Shown here: positions 29,201 through 40,769 of the stretch, piece after piece
Numbering within the stretch: position 1 is the stretch's first letter
Layout of the letters: each line of letters opens with the position of its first letter
Origin: Macrostomum hystrix
Taxonomy: Eukaryota; Platyhelminthes; Macrostomidae
Length of the DNA stretch: 64,000 bases
Reading direction: 5' to 3'
Assembly: GCA_950097015.1 (NCBI GenBank)
Contig: CATNEN010000031.1
Span: forward strand, 2,170,001-2,234,000
Translations under genes and position numbers: made by a program
Notes under the pieces: generated by a model
The model's database searches: none
The model's input: the letters and a program-made list of their open reading frames with translations, nothing else
Told to the model about the DNA's origin: nothing

Positions 29201-29552
29201 GAGATGAGACAGGGGAGAGATGAGACAGAGGAGAGATGAGACAGGGGAGAGAGGAGACAGTGCAGAGATGAGACACGGGGGAGATGAGACACGGGAGAGA
29301 TGAGACACGGGAGAGATGAGACACGGGAGAGATGAGACACGGGAGAGATGAGACACGGGAGAGATGAGACACGGGAGAGATGAGACACGGGAGAGATGAG
29401 ACACGGGAGAGATGAGACACGGGAGAGATGAGACACGGGAGAGATGAGACACGGGAGAGATGAGACACGGGAGAGATGAGACACGGGAGAGATGAGACAC
29501 GGGAGAGATGAGACACGGGAGAGATGAGACACGGGAGAGATGAGACAGTGGA
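29201..29552. repeat. 16-bp minisatellite
   Basis: About 22 copies of ACACGGGAGAGATGAG; the first few units are diverged. All minus-strand frames stay open and give Ser/Leu/Pro peptides, which I treat as artefacts. It is intergenic. Confidence 0.95.
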
Positions 29553-29559
29553 GAGATAG

Positions 29560-30170
29560 GGCATAGTAAGTATTGGAAGGGTCGGACTTAAAGCGTCGAC
29601 GGCAGCATCCGGAGGTTGCCGAGCCCCCGCTACGCCTATGTTCTAAAAGTTCTCACCTTAAGTCGTCTTAGTTTTTAACAAGCATCATTTGTGCATGACT
29701 GTCTGAGCCCGCACATAAAAAAGAAATAATAATAGTACACAAGCTGGCATTGAAGCCGTTAGTAAATTTGCTGATGTTGCAATTGTCGCATTTTGCCTCT
29801 GTCTCTGCTTTTTTAATATTCTGATTGGCTCACACGTTTAGACTAATCACAAAGCGAAATCGCATATTCTTGTCTAGGCTTGGCTGTTTTTAAACTAAAA
29901 AATAGTGACGCAACGGAATTTTCTTACTAGTTCTGAAACATCTGATTTACCTTCAGGGCTGGTTGGGTTTCGAGATTGTGGTCTGCAACACACAGCGATA
30001 TCAGATGCGATAATTTTAGGACAACAACAACACCGAACGCGCCTGTTGGCTTGATAATCATTTCAAGTCTTCGACTTTCCTAAATTGTGGTCACTAGCCG
30101 ATAATCCTCAGGAGCAACTTGTCATGGCCTGAAATTTAAATGGGTTATAGTGAAACTGATGCTGGCCAGT
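29560..30170. other. Intergenic DNA
   Basis: No feature that I can support between the two tandem repeats. Confidence 0.4.
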
Positions 30171-30174
30171 GAGT

Positions 30175-30481
30175 CAACCAACCAACCAACCAACCAACCA
30201 ACCAACCAACCAACCAACCAACCAACCAACCAACCAACCAACCAACCAACCAACCAACCAACCAACCAACCAACCAACCAACCAACCAACCAACCAACCA
30301 ACCAACCAACCAACCAACCAACCAACCAACCAACCAACCAACCAACCAACCAACCAACCAACCAACCAAACAACCAACCAACCAACCAAACAAACAACAA
30401 ACAAACAAACAACCAACCAACCAACCAACCAACAAACAAACCAACCAACCAACCAACCAACCAACCAACCAACCAACCAAT
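30175..30481. repeat. (CCAA)n tetranucleotide microsatellite
   Basis: About 300 bp of CCAA repeat, perfect for about 190 bp and interrupted by CAAA units in the last third. Every frame on both strands is open; the Asn-Gln-Pro-Thr and Gly-Trp-Leu-Val frames are artefacts. Confidence 0.98.
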
Positions 30482-30529
30482 TCTTTAGTTTTTTATTGTT
30501 TTGAGTCACCACTCACCCTCCACCCGCTT

Positions 30530-30620
30530 CCATCTGCGGGCCTACAGGGGTTAGCGTTATGGGTGACCCTCGCCTCCCCGCAGTGTCCATGGACCACCCT
30601 GCGGCCTGCAGCTAAGTCAA
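30530..30620 (+). mobile_element. 3' end of a relative of the LINE family
   Basis: AGGGGTTAGCGTTATGGG, a CTCGCCTCC-type block, GTCCATGGA and the terminal GCTAAGTCAA follow the same order and spacing as the last 90 bp of the intact LINE (55870-55955). They differ at many positions, so this is a related family or an old copy. The copy ends in AAGTCAAACTAACCAACC instead of the doubled TAAGTCAAG. No coding part is visible upstream because the CCAA array is there. Confidence 0.6.
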
Positions 30621-30702
30621 ACTAACCAACCAGCTTACCAAAGAATCAACTGAAGCCATCCAGCCAGCCAGGCCAAAAAAGAAAAAGAGGGCAACTCACC
30701 GT

Positions 30703-33700
30703 TCAGTATCCGGGTGGCACCCGTCTGGCCAGCTTCTCGGCGAAGCGTTTCAACTCGGCAACGCCAGCCGCCTCGAGCTGCGAGCGCCGCTCCGCGTCAG
30801 CCTCGGCGTTGGCTTCGGCCTCGGCTTCGGCCTCGGCTTCGGCCTCGGCTTCGGCCTGAGCTTCGGCCGCCTCAGCTACGGCCGCCTCGCCAGACAGTTC
30901 CACGGCGAGCTGCTCGGCCTTGTCTTGGTCCAGCGGCACAAAGAGGCCCTTCTCGCCGGCCATGCGCACAAGGAACATTGTCAGCGGATGGCGTTCAGGC
31001 GGCGTCAGGGGAGCCACGGCGTCACGAGCGTCAGCATCGTCATCCTTGTAGTCGTCGACTCGGTCATCATCAGCTTTAGCGTCCTCGGCGCCGTCCTGAC
31101 GCGGCTGCTCTTCCTGACTACGCTCTTCGACGTCTTCGTTAGCGTCGTTCTCGATGCTCACTTCGCTGTCCGATCGGCGCCGCTTGCGTTCCTCATCGAT
31201 ATCTTTGCCGTCTTCTCCGTCGCCGTTCTCGGCTTCCTTGTTCTCGGCCTCACCGTCAGCTAGTCGGATGTTGCCCTCAGCATCCTCCACGTAGCCGGCC
31301 GGCTGCTTGGCCAGCATGGCAACCAGCTGATCGTACTCCTCCGGGCTGTAGTCCATCAGGTCGCGCTTTCGGCGACGCTGACGAGCCGCCGGCATGCCCG
31401 ACTCCATGGCGCTCAGCAGGGCGCTGCGGCGCATGCGCAACACGGCCGCCTTGGCCTCCGAGGGCGCCAGAGCGACTCGCTTGCGCACGGGCAGGGCAAC
31501 GGCCGCGCCTTGGGCGAATGGCAATCAGTGTTGGCTTCGGGTTAACACTAGTATCACAGGATGTCACAGACTACCTCAGACTATTCAGGATGCCACAGAC
31601 TACCTCAGACTATTCAGGATGTTACAGACTACCTCAGACTATTCAGGATGCCACAGACTACCTCAGACTATTCAGGATGCCACAGACTACCTCAGGTTTC
31701 TCAGAAACCCATAGACAATTTCAGGGTCCTACAAAGTCGACACATAATACAACCTTATTCGCGTGTTTTATTTATTTATTTTAAAAATTGGGTTTACATT
31801 TGCCCCTAAATGCTCAACCATCTTGTTCGTCAATCTATTCAAGAATGAAATCAATGATTATAACAAGGCCGGTCATGACATTCGAAACTGGGCATGTGGC
31901 AGTCTGATCCCACCGTATTCTGTCTGATGGTTTCGTAAAAATAATTTTAATCAACGACTGTTGCGGTGTCACACAGTGTGCATGAATGAGCCAACAAATA
32001 GCAATCCTTTGTGCGCGACTGGCAACCAAGCGTGAGCATTGAATCAACAGGCCTGTTTGTTCCTATTTGACTAGTCTTCGACTTTCAAAGGAAAGGATAG
32101 AGGAAGGAGGTAGATGAGGAAGAAAGAGAGAGAGAGACTAGAGACTATGCTAGCCAGAGTACTAATGCTGCTATCGAAAAGATTAGACATGCTAGTAAGG
32201 TAATGGACATTCTAGAGAGGGATTGGACATACTCGAGAGGAACTGGACATGCTAGAAAGAAACTGGGCATGCTTGAGAGGGACTGCAGACATGCTATAGA
32301 GGGACTAGACATGCTTGAGAGGGACTAGACATGTTTGAGAGGGACTAGACATGTTTGAGAGGGACTGGACATGTTTGAGAGGGACTGGACATGTTTGAGA
32401 GGGACTGGACATGTTTGAGAGGGACTAGAAATGTTTGAGAGGGACTGGACATGCTTGAGAGGGACTAGACATGTTTGAGAGGGACTAGACATGTTTGAGA
32501 GGGACTAGACATGCTTGAGAGGGACTAGACATGCTAAAGTGGGACTAGACATGTTTGAGAGGGACTAGACATGTTTGAGAGGGACTGGACATGTTTGAGA
32601 GGGACTAGACATGCTTGAGAGGGACTAGACATGCTTGAGAGGGACTAGACATGCTTGAGAGGGACTAGATATGTTTGAGAGGGACTGGACATGCTAAAGT
32701 GGGACTAGACATGTTTGAGAGGGACTGGACATGCTAACGTGGGACTAGACATGTTTGAGAGGGACTGGACATGTTTGAGAGGGACTGGACATGTTTGAGA
32801 GGGACTAGACATGTTTGAGAGGGACTAGACATGTTTGAGAGGGACTGGACATGTTTGAGAGGGACTAGACATGCTTGAGAGGACTGGACTAGACAAAGTA
32901 CAGTTGAAGAGTAAAAAATATATAGCTATCATTTAGCTCATAACAACTATTTGATATGAAAACATTTATGAGGCCGTGTAAGACAACCTGGAGACATAGC
33001 TTGTCATACCCGTCACAATAAACGGTTTTCTGTCGCAGAAAGTTTTGTAAATGAAGTCACGTGGAATGGATGAAATATTCACAACTGCATGCAACAAAAA
33101 ACAGACGGGGCAATCTGAAACTTCAAAAGCCTCAGGTAAGCCTTTGAAGGTCCAGCAGTCCGTCTAGATAAAAGTAGGTGACCACCGAAGACGGAGATGA
33201 TGCAGGCACCTTCGGGTGACATGCTGACGAAATTTGAAGGCCTGGCAAGGGCGCACTGAGGCGCAGTGCTAATTAGTGTATAGGTGTGTATGAAATACAC
33301 TAGCGCTTATGAAAAAAATCTGACCTTCGGCCAGAACCATTGAAATCTCGACGGTCTGAAGAGCTGGCGACTTGATTCTTGTTTCAGAAGATGCGCAACA
33401 AAAATTTGACCCGTGTTTTTGAGTTTCGTGTGCTTGCGCTGCTCCGTTCGAGTGCAGCAAAAAAATTGTCATGGCGGGGCGGAAATTTACCCCCTTGGTA
33501 GCTCTACTGTTGGGCCCGGGCCTGGTGGCCCCGATCCCTGTTTCTGTGGTCAACTCCAACATCAACCGCTGGATGGAGACCCAACACCGGAGGAGGTGGT
33601 CTAGCACCCTGAACTGTCGCCAGTCTAGGGCTGCGGTGCCAACCCCCTCTAGTAACCTACGTAAAGCCTTGCTTAGGCTAAATCGCAGAGACCTGAGAGC

Positions 33701-36700
33701 AGTCACCATGGCCCTCTCGGGACATGGCTGCTTCACCAGACACCGCTACCTCCAAGGCCACGTGCCTGAGGAAACGTGTCCCTTCTGCTGCTCTGGACGT
33801 GAAAACGCCGAGCATTTCATCTACCACTGCCCGGCCTTCACCCGGGCTGGGCTAAAACATCTCGGGCCGGTGCCGACCCTAGTCGAAGCCTGCTGTGCTC
33901 GCCCGAGAGCATTCCACAGCTCGCCCACTTCCTTCGGAATACCGGCCGAGCTGATTTCTTCCCAGCCTATGGCGAGGGGGATCGCGCGGCGGAACCGACC
34001 GACGGACCACCCTGAGCGGCACCGCCTCGCTGGAGGCCGTCCGGCTGCCAGGGGTTAGCGATATGGGCGGCACCGGCTGCCTCCTCGCTGCGTCCGTCAT
34101 GGAGGCTCCCTGCCGCTAAGTCAAGTAAGTCAAGCTCTACTGTTAAACCAACACCCCCAAGATACAGAGACTGCTTTGGGTCTGCGAGTTACAAACAGCA
34201 GCATGCAATAGTTCTCATGCGGCCGTGAGATGTGAGGATGCGAACCAGAGTTTGACAGAGGCGACGGAAATCTCAAATCCCAACAGGCCGGGCTGACTTT
34301 GATCAATCAGCTCTCTAGCTGGGAATGGGAATGGGAATCGGGGTCTGAAGGGAGATGGCTGTGCCGTCACTAACAAGCAGCGATTGCCAAGTTCTTACTC
34401 CCTCTCCGGCCTCTCTCTCGCCCTCTACGCACTATTAGGTTCCACTTCCCCATCTCGAGTAACTTCTTTCCTAGAAAAATTGCTTTCACTCTCTCAGCCA
34501 GAAGAGAGTTGGCAGGGAAGTGGCGAGAGACTGTCTTCTCTTGCCGTGTTACTCTTAACAACTTTGCGCCACATCCAGGCACCTTGACCGCTTCAGTCAA
34601 GCACAGATTCCAATAGAATTCCAAATCCTCAATCTAGTCTGTTCCGTTAGAATCCCAAATCCCTTATCCCCTTTCTGGGATGTTTAGGGATAAGGGACTG
34701 ACTAAGTACTTTAAGTCCACATGCTTTAAAATCCCAGAGCAGCCCACTGACTTACCTGGCAGAGCCCGAACTTCATCCCTCATCTGGCTGAAGGTCCTCT
34801 TGACATTCTCCTGACCCAGCCGGAGGGTCAGGGACTTTCTCTCAGCCTCGGTCATGGACTCGAGCAGGTGGCGAAACATAGTCCTCAGGTCCTGGCGGGA
34901 AGAATGACGGCCCTCCAGCTGCTTGGTCTTCTGCTTCTGCTCAACGCTGTGTGCTCGCTCCTTCTCGATCTCGTGGTGCTGCTGCTGTGGCTTATTTGGC
35001 TCCGTCTTCTTGTCGTCTCTGCCGGCCGCCTCAGCAGCCGCCGCCGCCGCCGCTTTGAGCTGCTGCTCACCCGGATGCTCAGGCTGGGGCAGGCTGGACT
35101 CCAACTCATCCTCAAGACTGCCTGCTTTGGGGTCGAGGGATCATTGTGAGCGAGGGGACTATGGAAATTGGAAATGGAAGAGAGAAAAAGGTGAGCAAAG
35201 AGAATGAAGGAGGTAGACTTAGGGAGAAGTTGACAGACAGAGGGAGAAGTAGGTAGACAGAGGGAGAAGTAGGTAGACAGAGGGAGAAGTACATTGACTG
35301 AGGGAGAAGTAGGTAGACAGAGGGAGAAGTAGGTAGGCAGAGGGAGAAGTACATTGACTGAGGGAGAAGTAGGTAGGCAGAGGGAGAAGTAGGTAGGCAG
35401 AGGGAGAAGTAGGTAGGCAGAGGGAGAAGTAGGTAGGCAGAGGGAGAAGTAGGTAGGCAGAGGGAGAAGTAGGTAGGCAGAGGGAGAAGTAGGTAGGCAG
35501 AGGGAGAAGTAGGTAGGCAGAGGGAGAAGTACATTGACTGAGGGAGAAGTAGGTAGGCAGAGGGAGAAGTAGGTAGATGGCAGTTGTCTTCTACCAGCTT
35601 CTCCAATGAGAAGTAAGCAAGCTGGCCTGCAAACAGTTTCCGTTGGAAAGCCAGTTATATTAAGTTCTGCAAGACGGACAGGGGCAAAATGAATAGTTAA
35701 TTAAGTTTCCATGGCCTCACAAACGCCCTGAGCTCACTGGCGGGCCAGTTAGCAGCGGGGCTGGAGGCCGTGTCTCTTCCAAACGGCTGCATCTATTAAT
35801 ATTTCATTTGGGCTGAGGTTCGGGTACCAGACAGCACTGTCCGAGATGGCTGAAAGGCAAGCTTGGTATCGAAGGTGGGAGACCGGGAGAGAGGGAGAGA
35901 AAAATATTCAGAGAAGGGAAAGGTGGGATATGGATTGTACAGCATTTTATCGTCGGTGTCATTGTAATTTTTCAGTGTCAGTTTCAATTTCAGTGTCAGT
36001 GTGGAATCAGTCAATTTCATGTAAGTCAGTGCCATTTCATATCAGTGTCATCTCAGTCAGTGCCATTTCATATCAGTGTCACTGCAGTCAGTGCCATTTC
36101 ATATCAGTGTCACCGCAGTCAGTGCCATTTCATATCAGTGTCACCCCAGTCAGTGCCATTTCATATCAGTGTCACCGCAGTCAGTGCCACTTCATATCAG
36201 TGTCATCTCAGTCAGTGCCATTTCATATCAGTGTCATCTCAGTCAGTGCCATTTCATATCAGTGTCACTGCAGTCAGTGCCATTTCATATCAGTGTCACC
36301 GCAGTCAGTGCCATTTCATATCAGTGTCACCCCAGTCAGTGCCATTTCATATCAGTGTCACCGCAGTCAGTGCCATTTCAGTCAGTGTCATCTCAGTCAG
36401 TGCCATTTCATATCAGTGTCACCGCAGTCAGTGCCATTTCAGTCAGTGTCATCTCAGTCAGTGCCATTTCATATCAGTGTCACCGCAGTCAGTGCCATTT
36501 CATATCAGTGTCACCGCAGTCAGTGCCATTTCATATCAGTGTCACCCCAGTCAGTGCCATTTCATATCAGTGTCACCCCAGTCAGTGCCATTTCATATCA
36601 GTGTCACCGCAGTCAGTGCCATTTCAGTCAGTGTCATCTCAGTCAGTGCCATTTCATATCAGTGTCACCGCAGTCAGTGCCATTTCATATCAGTGTCATC

Positions 36701-37273
36701 TCAGTCAGTGCCATTTCATATCAGTGTCATCTCAGTCAGTGCCATTTCATATCAGTGTCATCTCAGTCAGTGCCATTTCATATCAGTGTCATCTCAGTCA
36801 GTGTCATCTCAGTCAGTGTCATCTCAGTCAGTGCCATTTCATATCAGTGTCACCGCAGTCAGTGCCACTTCATATCAGTGTCATCTCAGTCAGTGCCATT
36901 TCATATCAGTGTCACTGCAGTCAGTGCCATTTCATATCAGTGTCATCTCAGTCAGTGCCATTTCATATCAGTGTCATCTCAGTCAGTGCCATTTCATATC
37001 AGTGTCATCTCAGTCAGTGCCATTTCATATCAGTGTCATCTCAGTCAGTGCCATTTCATATCAGTGTCACCGCAGTCAGTGCCATTTCATATCAGTGTCA
37101 TCTCAGTCAGTGCCATTTCATATCAGTGTCACCGCAGTCAGTGTCACCCCAGTCATTGCCATTTTCATTGCCCAAGCTTTACTTGACTTGCCAGCTCTGC
37201 CAGCAGCCTCTGTGGCTGACTGCATCAGCAGCATGGCGGACAGCAGCACGGCGGACCAGCCGGCAAGATGCAT
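30703..37273 (-). CDS. Putative secreted prepro-protein (acidic, with dibasic sites), three exons, 420 aa
   Basis: Reassembled by splice phase. Exon 1 is 37183-37273 (ATG, donor GTAAAG), exon 2 is 34756-35121 (acceptor AAAGCAG, donor GTAAGT) and exon 3 is 30703-31508 (acceptor CCCAAG). Both junctions are phase 1 and the sum is 421 codons with stop. Exon 1 encodes a textbook signal peptide ([20 protein letters not shown], cleavage likely near TEA/AG). The mature part has an Ala run, a charged helical segment, clusters of basic cleavage-type sites (PVRKR, RMRR, RRRKR, ERKRRR, ARR), long acidic tracts and an AEAEAE run. That layout recalls granins or neuropeptide precursors, but I recognise no family. 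The stop lies 2 nt before a GTGAGT donor, suggesting an intron in the 3' untranslated region. Introns are full of minisatellites. The joining of exon 1 to exon 2 is the weakest step. Confidence 0.65.
31559..31696. repeat. 29-bp minisatellite in intron 2 of the prepro-protein gene
   Basis: Nearly five copies of a 29-bp unit containing CAGACTACCTCAGACTATTC, itself made of two related halves (CAGACTACCT and CAGACTATTC). It starts about 50 bp upstream of the exon 3 acceptor in gene orientation. Confidence 0.92.
32200..32885. repeat. 20-bp minisatellite in intron 2 of the prepro-protein gene
   Basis: About 34 copies of GGGACTAGACATGTTTGAGA. Variants alternate (TAGAC/TGGAC, TGTTT/TGCTT), and rarer units with CTAAAGT or CTAACGT recur. 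Confidence 0.95.
33512..34134 (+). mobile_element. 5'-truncated LINE copy with 10-bp target-site duplication
   Basis: 623 bp matching the last part of the intact LINE, from just after its RNase H domain to the doubled TAAGTCAAG tail. It is flanked by CTCTACTGTT at 33502-33511 and 34135-34144, a direct repeat at both edges as expected for target-primed insertion. It still has an open frame through the CCHC-like zinc finger of ORF2 (TCPFCC), with a frameshift after codons for VEAC relative to the intact copy. It lies in intron 2 of the prepro-protein gene, antisense to it. Confidence 0.88.
35219..35577. repeat. 20-bp minisatellite in intron 1 of the prepro-protein gene
   Basis: About 18 copies of AGGGAGAAGTAGGTAGGCAG, with a recurrent variant ending ACATTGACTG. 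It begins about 100 bp upstream of exon 2 in gene orientation. Confidence 0.95.
36000..37150. repeat. 31-bp minisatellite in intron 1 of the prepro-protein gene
   Basis: About 36 copies of a 31-bp unit containing AGTCAGTGCCATTTCATATC, with shortened 15-16-bp units mixed in. Variants at one dinucleotide (CACCGC, CATCTC, CACCCC, CACTGC) alternate. No stop codons occur on the plus strand, so all three frames are open for more than 1.2 kb; this is not coding. The array ends about 30 bp from the exon 1 donor. Confidence 0.95.
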
Positions 37274-38930
37274 CTCGAGTCGCAGATCGGTGGCAAGCTT
37301 TCACAATGTTCAGTTGATTTCGCTGGCTGTAACTGCAACATAAAAAATAGTTCGATTTTAAATGGTAAATTGTAAAATGGTAAAAATAGGCTGCATAAAA
37401 TCGTCTGAGTAAATTCTGGACTAAAAAAATCTGGCATGTTATTTTCTATTGATTTAGGGGATCGCTTGGTTAGGAACTGTACTGGCTATGCAATTAGCAA
37501 CTATATAGACAGAGTCTCCTAGCCGTGGAGGGGGTTGGTGTCTAATGCATGCCGGATGCATCGACAAACCTTGGGAAAAAAGACAAAGGGGATTTTTAAC
37601 ATGATTCTCAGAATCCTAACTGAACAAAGACTAGTAGAATTATAAATATTTAAGTCACTCTAATAATGGCTATAAATTAACGCATTTCTAGAAAATCTGT
37701 CTAGCCTAGTGGTTAGAGCGATTGAGACGTCGGGAGTTCGAATCCGGCCAATGGGAGACAACTTGTGTCCTTAAGTAAGGCACTCAATTCTCAAGCTCTT
37801 CAGTTTACACTTTCCATGGACTCTTTTATATTAAAAGCATTTCAAAAGAGGCAAAACTCACCCTAAAGTGCTGCTCTAATGAAATTGACCAGCAACACGT
37901 GCTCCCAGTTCTTCCCTTCAAAAGTCTGTGTAGGAAATTTCGAGCTAAATATGTGTTAAAAACGCGAAAATTGTCCAAGTAAGGGCGTGCGTGCCGCTGT
38001 CTTGAGTTCGCGTGCCGCTGCGGGTCCTGCACCCCTGACCCTGAGACCAAAATGAAGAGCCTGAGAGACCTGTCCGACCGCCGGCGGCCCATCCACACAG
38101 CCTTCGCCTCGGCCTTATCCCCCATTCTCTGTGCCCCATCCCATCCCCATCCCTCATTTCCTCTCACCCACCTCTCAGTGGTCCTTCGTGCCCAGCCTCC
38201 CATCTGTCCCTCGGATCACTCAAGGCAACTGTGCGCCATCGCCGCCTCACCGGCCCTTCTAATAATCCCCAGAGCAGAAGGGGCAGCTTATCCGCCACTG
38301 CGGCCTGGCAGGAGGGGGGAGGGTACGCGCGCAGAGGCAGGACAGACTGGCAGCCAATCGCAGGCCTTCCTGAAACTACGCACTGTCTGAGTGCATTCCG
38401 CAGGCCCTTCAGTTTGGCCTTGGGAGAGAAAATTCAACCAGCAGGGAGAGATCGGGTTGCGGGATTCTTAGTCGGGAACTGTGGGGTGGATGGAGGGAGG
38501 GGAGAGGAAAATAATGGGGAAGGGGGCGGCGGCGATGGAAGACGAGAAAAAGATGGGATATTTGGCTAACAGGGGAGACTGTCGGACGTGAGCGATGGCC
38601 ACAGCGAAAGAAGACATCTTCTCAATGCATTTTTAACCGATCTTCTCATGGCCCACCCCAGTATGGGATGGTGGGAAATTTTTCCGCATTTGCCAATCCC
38701 TAGTGCCACAGTGCAAAATGCAAAAAATATCTAGCCATATGGTAGTAACTAGGGAGCTGAACTATTAATTATCCTATATATTGATCTGAACCTGACAAAT
38801 GAGCTGACATATTAGCTCTACACCATTTTATACCTTGCTTTCAAGCATGCGTACAGCTCCCAAAGCAGCTTATTTTCTCTGGGATGCCAAAACAATCTGG
38901 GATGCTGTGAATTACTGATGTACTCTGTAA
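37274..38930. other. Region upstream of the prepro-protein gene, with one SINE
   Basis: Presumed promoter and 5' leader of the minus-strand gene starting at 37273. It has a GC-richer stretch at 37980-38570 with overlapping open frames that show no motif. I see no TATA box at a convincing position. Confidence 0.4.
37695..37830 (+). mobile_element. SINE-B, short copy
   Basis: A-box-like TAGCCTAGTGGTTAGAGCG and B-box-like GAGTTCGAATCC form a good tRNA-like head. The block TTGTGTCCTTAAGTAAGGCA follows, then CTTCAGTTTACAC. The copy is shortened in the middle and its end (TCCATGGACT) is partial. With both Pol III boxes it could be mistaken for a tRNA gene, but the body is SINE. Confidence 0.75.
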
Positions 38931-38935
38931 CTACA

Positions 38936-40411
38936 GTCACAGAATCTACAGTCACAGAATCTACAGTCACAGAATCTACAGTCACAGAATCTACAGTCAC
39001 AGAATCTACAGTCACAGAATCTACAGTCACAGAATCTACAGTCACAGAATCTACAGTCACAGAAACTGCAGTCACAGAATCTACAGCCACAGAATCTACA
39101 GTCACAGAATCGACAGTCACAGAATCTACAGTCACAGAATCTACAGTCACAGAATCGACAGTCACAGAATCTACAGTCACAGAAACTGCAGTCACAGAAT
39201 CTACAGTCACAGAATCTACAGTCACAGAATCGACAGTCACAGAATCGACAGTCACAGAATCTACAGTCACAGAAACTGCAGTCACAGAATCTACAGTCAC
39301 AGAATCTACAGTCACAGAATCTACAGTCACAGAATCTACAGTCACAGAATCTACAGTCTCAGAATCTACAGTCACAGAATCTACAGTCTCGGAATCTACA
39401 GTCACAGAATCTACAGTCACAGAATCTACAGTCACAGAATCTACAGTCACAGAATCTACAGTCACAGAATATACAGTCACAGAATCTACAGTCACAGAAT
39501 ATACAGTCACAGAATCTACAGTCACAGAATCTACAGTCACAGAATCTACAGTCACAGAATCTACAGTCACAGAATCTACAGTCACAGAATCGACAGTCAC
39601 AGAATCGACAGTCACAGAATCTACAGTCACAGAATCTACAGTCACAGAATCTACAGTCACAGAATCTACAGTCACAGAATCTACAGTCACAGAATCTACA
39701 GTCACAGAATCTACAGTCACAGAATCTACAGTCACAGAATCTACAGTCACAGAATCTACAGTCACAGAATCGACAGTCACAGAATCTACAGCCACAGAAT
39801 CGACAGTCACAGAATCTACAGTCACAGAATCTACAGTCACAGAATCTACAGTCACAGAATCGACAGTCACAGAATCTACAGTCACAGAATCTACAGTCAC
39901 AGAATCTACAGTCACAGAATCTACAGTCACAGAATCGACAGTCACAGAATCTACAGTCACAGAAACTGCAGTCACAGAATCTACAGTCACAGAATCTAAA
40001 GTCACAGAATCGACAGTCACAGAATCGACAGTCACAGAATCTACAGTCACAGAAACTGCAGTCACAGAATCTACAGTCACAGAATCTACAGTCACAGAAT
40101 CTACAGTCACAGAATCTACAGTTACAGAATCTACAGTCACAGAATCTACAGTCACAGAATCGACAGTCACAGAATCTACAGTCACAGAATCGACAGTCAC
40201 AGAATCTACAGTCACAGAATCTACAGTCACAGAATCTACAGTCACAGAATCGACAGTCACAGAATCTACAGTCACAGAATCTACAGTCACAGAATCTACA
40301 GTCACAGAATCTACAGTCACAGAATCGACAGTCACAGAATCTACAGTCACAGAATCTACAGTCACAGAATCTACAGTTACAGAATCTACAGTCACAGAAT
40401 CTACAGCTCAG
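38936..40411. repeat. 15-bp minisatellite, about 98 copies
   Basis: Unit AGAATCTACAGTCAC with few variants (CGACAG, AACTGC, ATACAG, CTCAG). Because the period is a multiple of 3 and no unit contains a stop, both strands hold frames longer than 500 codons (a TESTV peptide repeat on plus, VTVDS on minus). No promoter, splice sites or non-repeat coding flank support a protein. Confidence 0.97.
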
Positions 40412-40456
40412 GTAACTAAAGCCATATTAAACTACAGCCAAAAAAACTACTGACAT

Positions 40457-40765
40457 TGGGGTGAGTGGCAGAGCGGTCAAACGCGTCTGCCTCTCGCACC
40501 AAAGTCCTTGAGTTCGATTCCACGGCGAGGCCACATTTTTTTGGGGCGCAGCCACGGAGAGAAGGCTTGGGGGCTTGTCGTGCAATTTACGCCCTTGAGG
40601 GCCAACCTCCAAGGCACAGTTCGAGTGTACACTGCCTGACGATGAGAAAGTCAGGGCAGATGTACACACCTGTGTGAGTGTGTGCTCAGGAGTCAGCGAA
40701 ATGGGCAGAATTGCCTCCTCGCTGGCTGCGGTCTAGTGTCACCAAATGATGTGCCATTGCCGTTG
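40457..40765 (+). mobile_element. SINE-A (tRNA-derived), full-length reference copy
   Basis: The head has A-box-like GTGGCAGAGCGGTCAAACGC and B-box-like GAGTTCGATTCC, resembling a Ser/Leu-type tRNA. The body includes GGGGCGCAGCCACGGAGAG, CTGCCTGACGATGAGAAAGT and CAGAATTGCCTCCTCGCTGG. It ends near an ATTACTATTATT run. It is inserted directly at the right end of the 15-bp array. An antisense frame through SINE-A (HDKPPSLLS...) recurs in each copy and is not a gene. Confidence 0.85.
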
Positions 40766-40769
40766 TAGC

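Noticed and set aside
30122-30512. Asn-Gln-Pro-Thr and Gly-Trp-Leu-Val proteins
   Set aside because: CCAA microsatellite read in different frames.
31509-31524. Start of the acidic protein at 31524
   Set aside because: That codon is TTG; an AAG acceptor at 31509-31511 in the matching phase indicates that an exon begins at 31508.
35846-37343. Three overlapping plus-strand frames of 413-446 codons rich in His/Ser/Cys
   Set aside because: A 31-bp minisatellite without plus-strand stops opens all three frames at once. The real signal here is the minus-strand signal-peptide exon at its edge.
37695-37770. Candidate tRNA gene with A and B boxes
   Set aside because: No clean cloverleaf with a paired acceptor stem; the downstream SINE-B body shows that it is a SINE head.
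38818-40453. 511-codon (+) and 525-codon (-) frames, TESTV and VTVDS repeats resembling mucin or adhesin stalks
   Set aside because: The same 15-bp repeat artefact. No signal peptide, anchor or unique domain is attached, and both strands are equally open.
40457-40535. Candidate Ser/Leu tRNA gene
   Set aside because: The same head recurs with a common 230-bp body, so it is SINE-A, not a tRNA gene.
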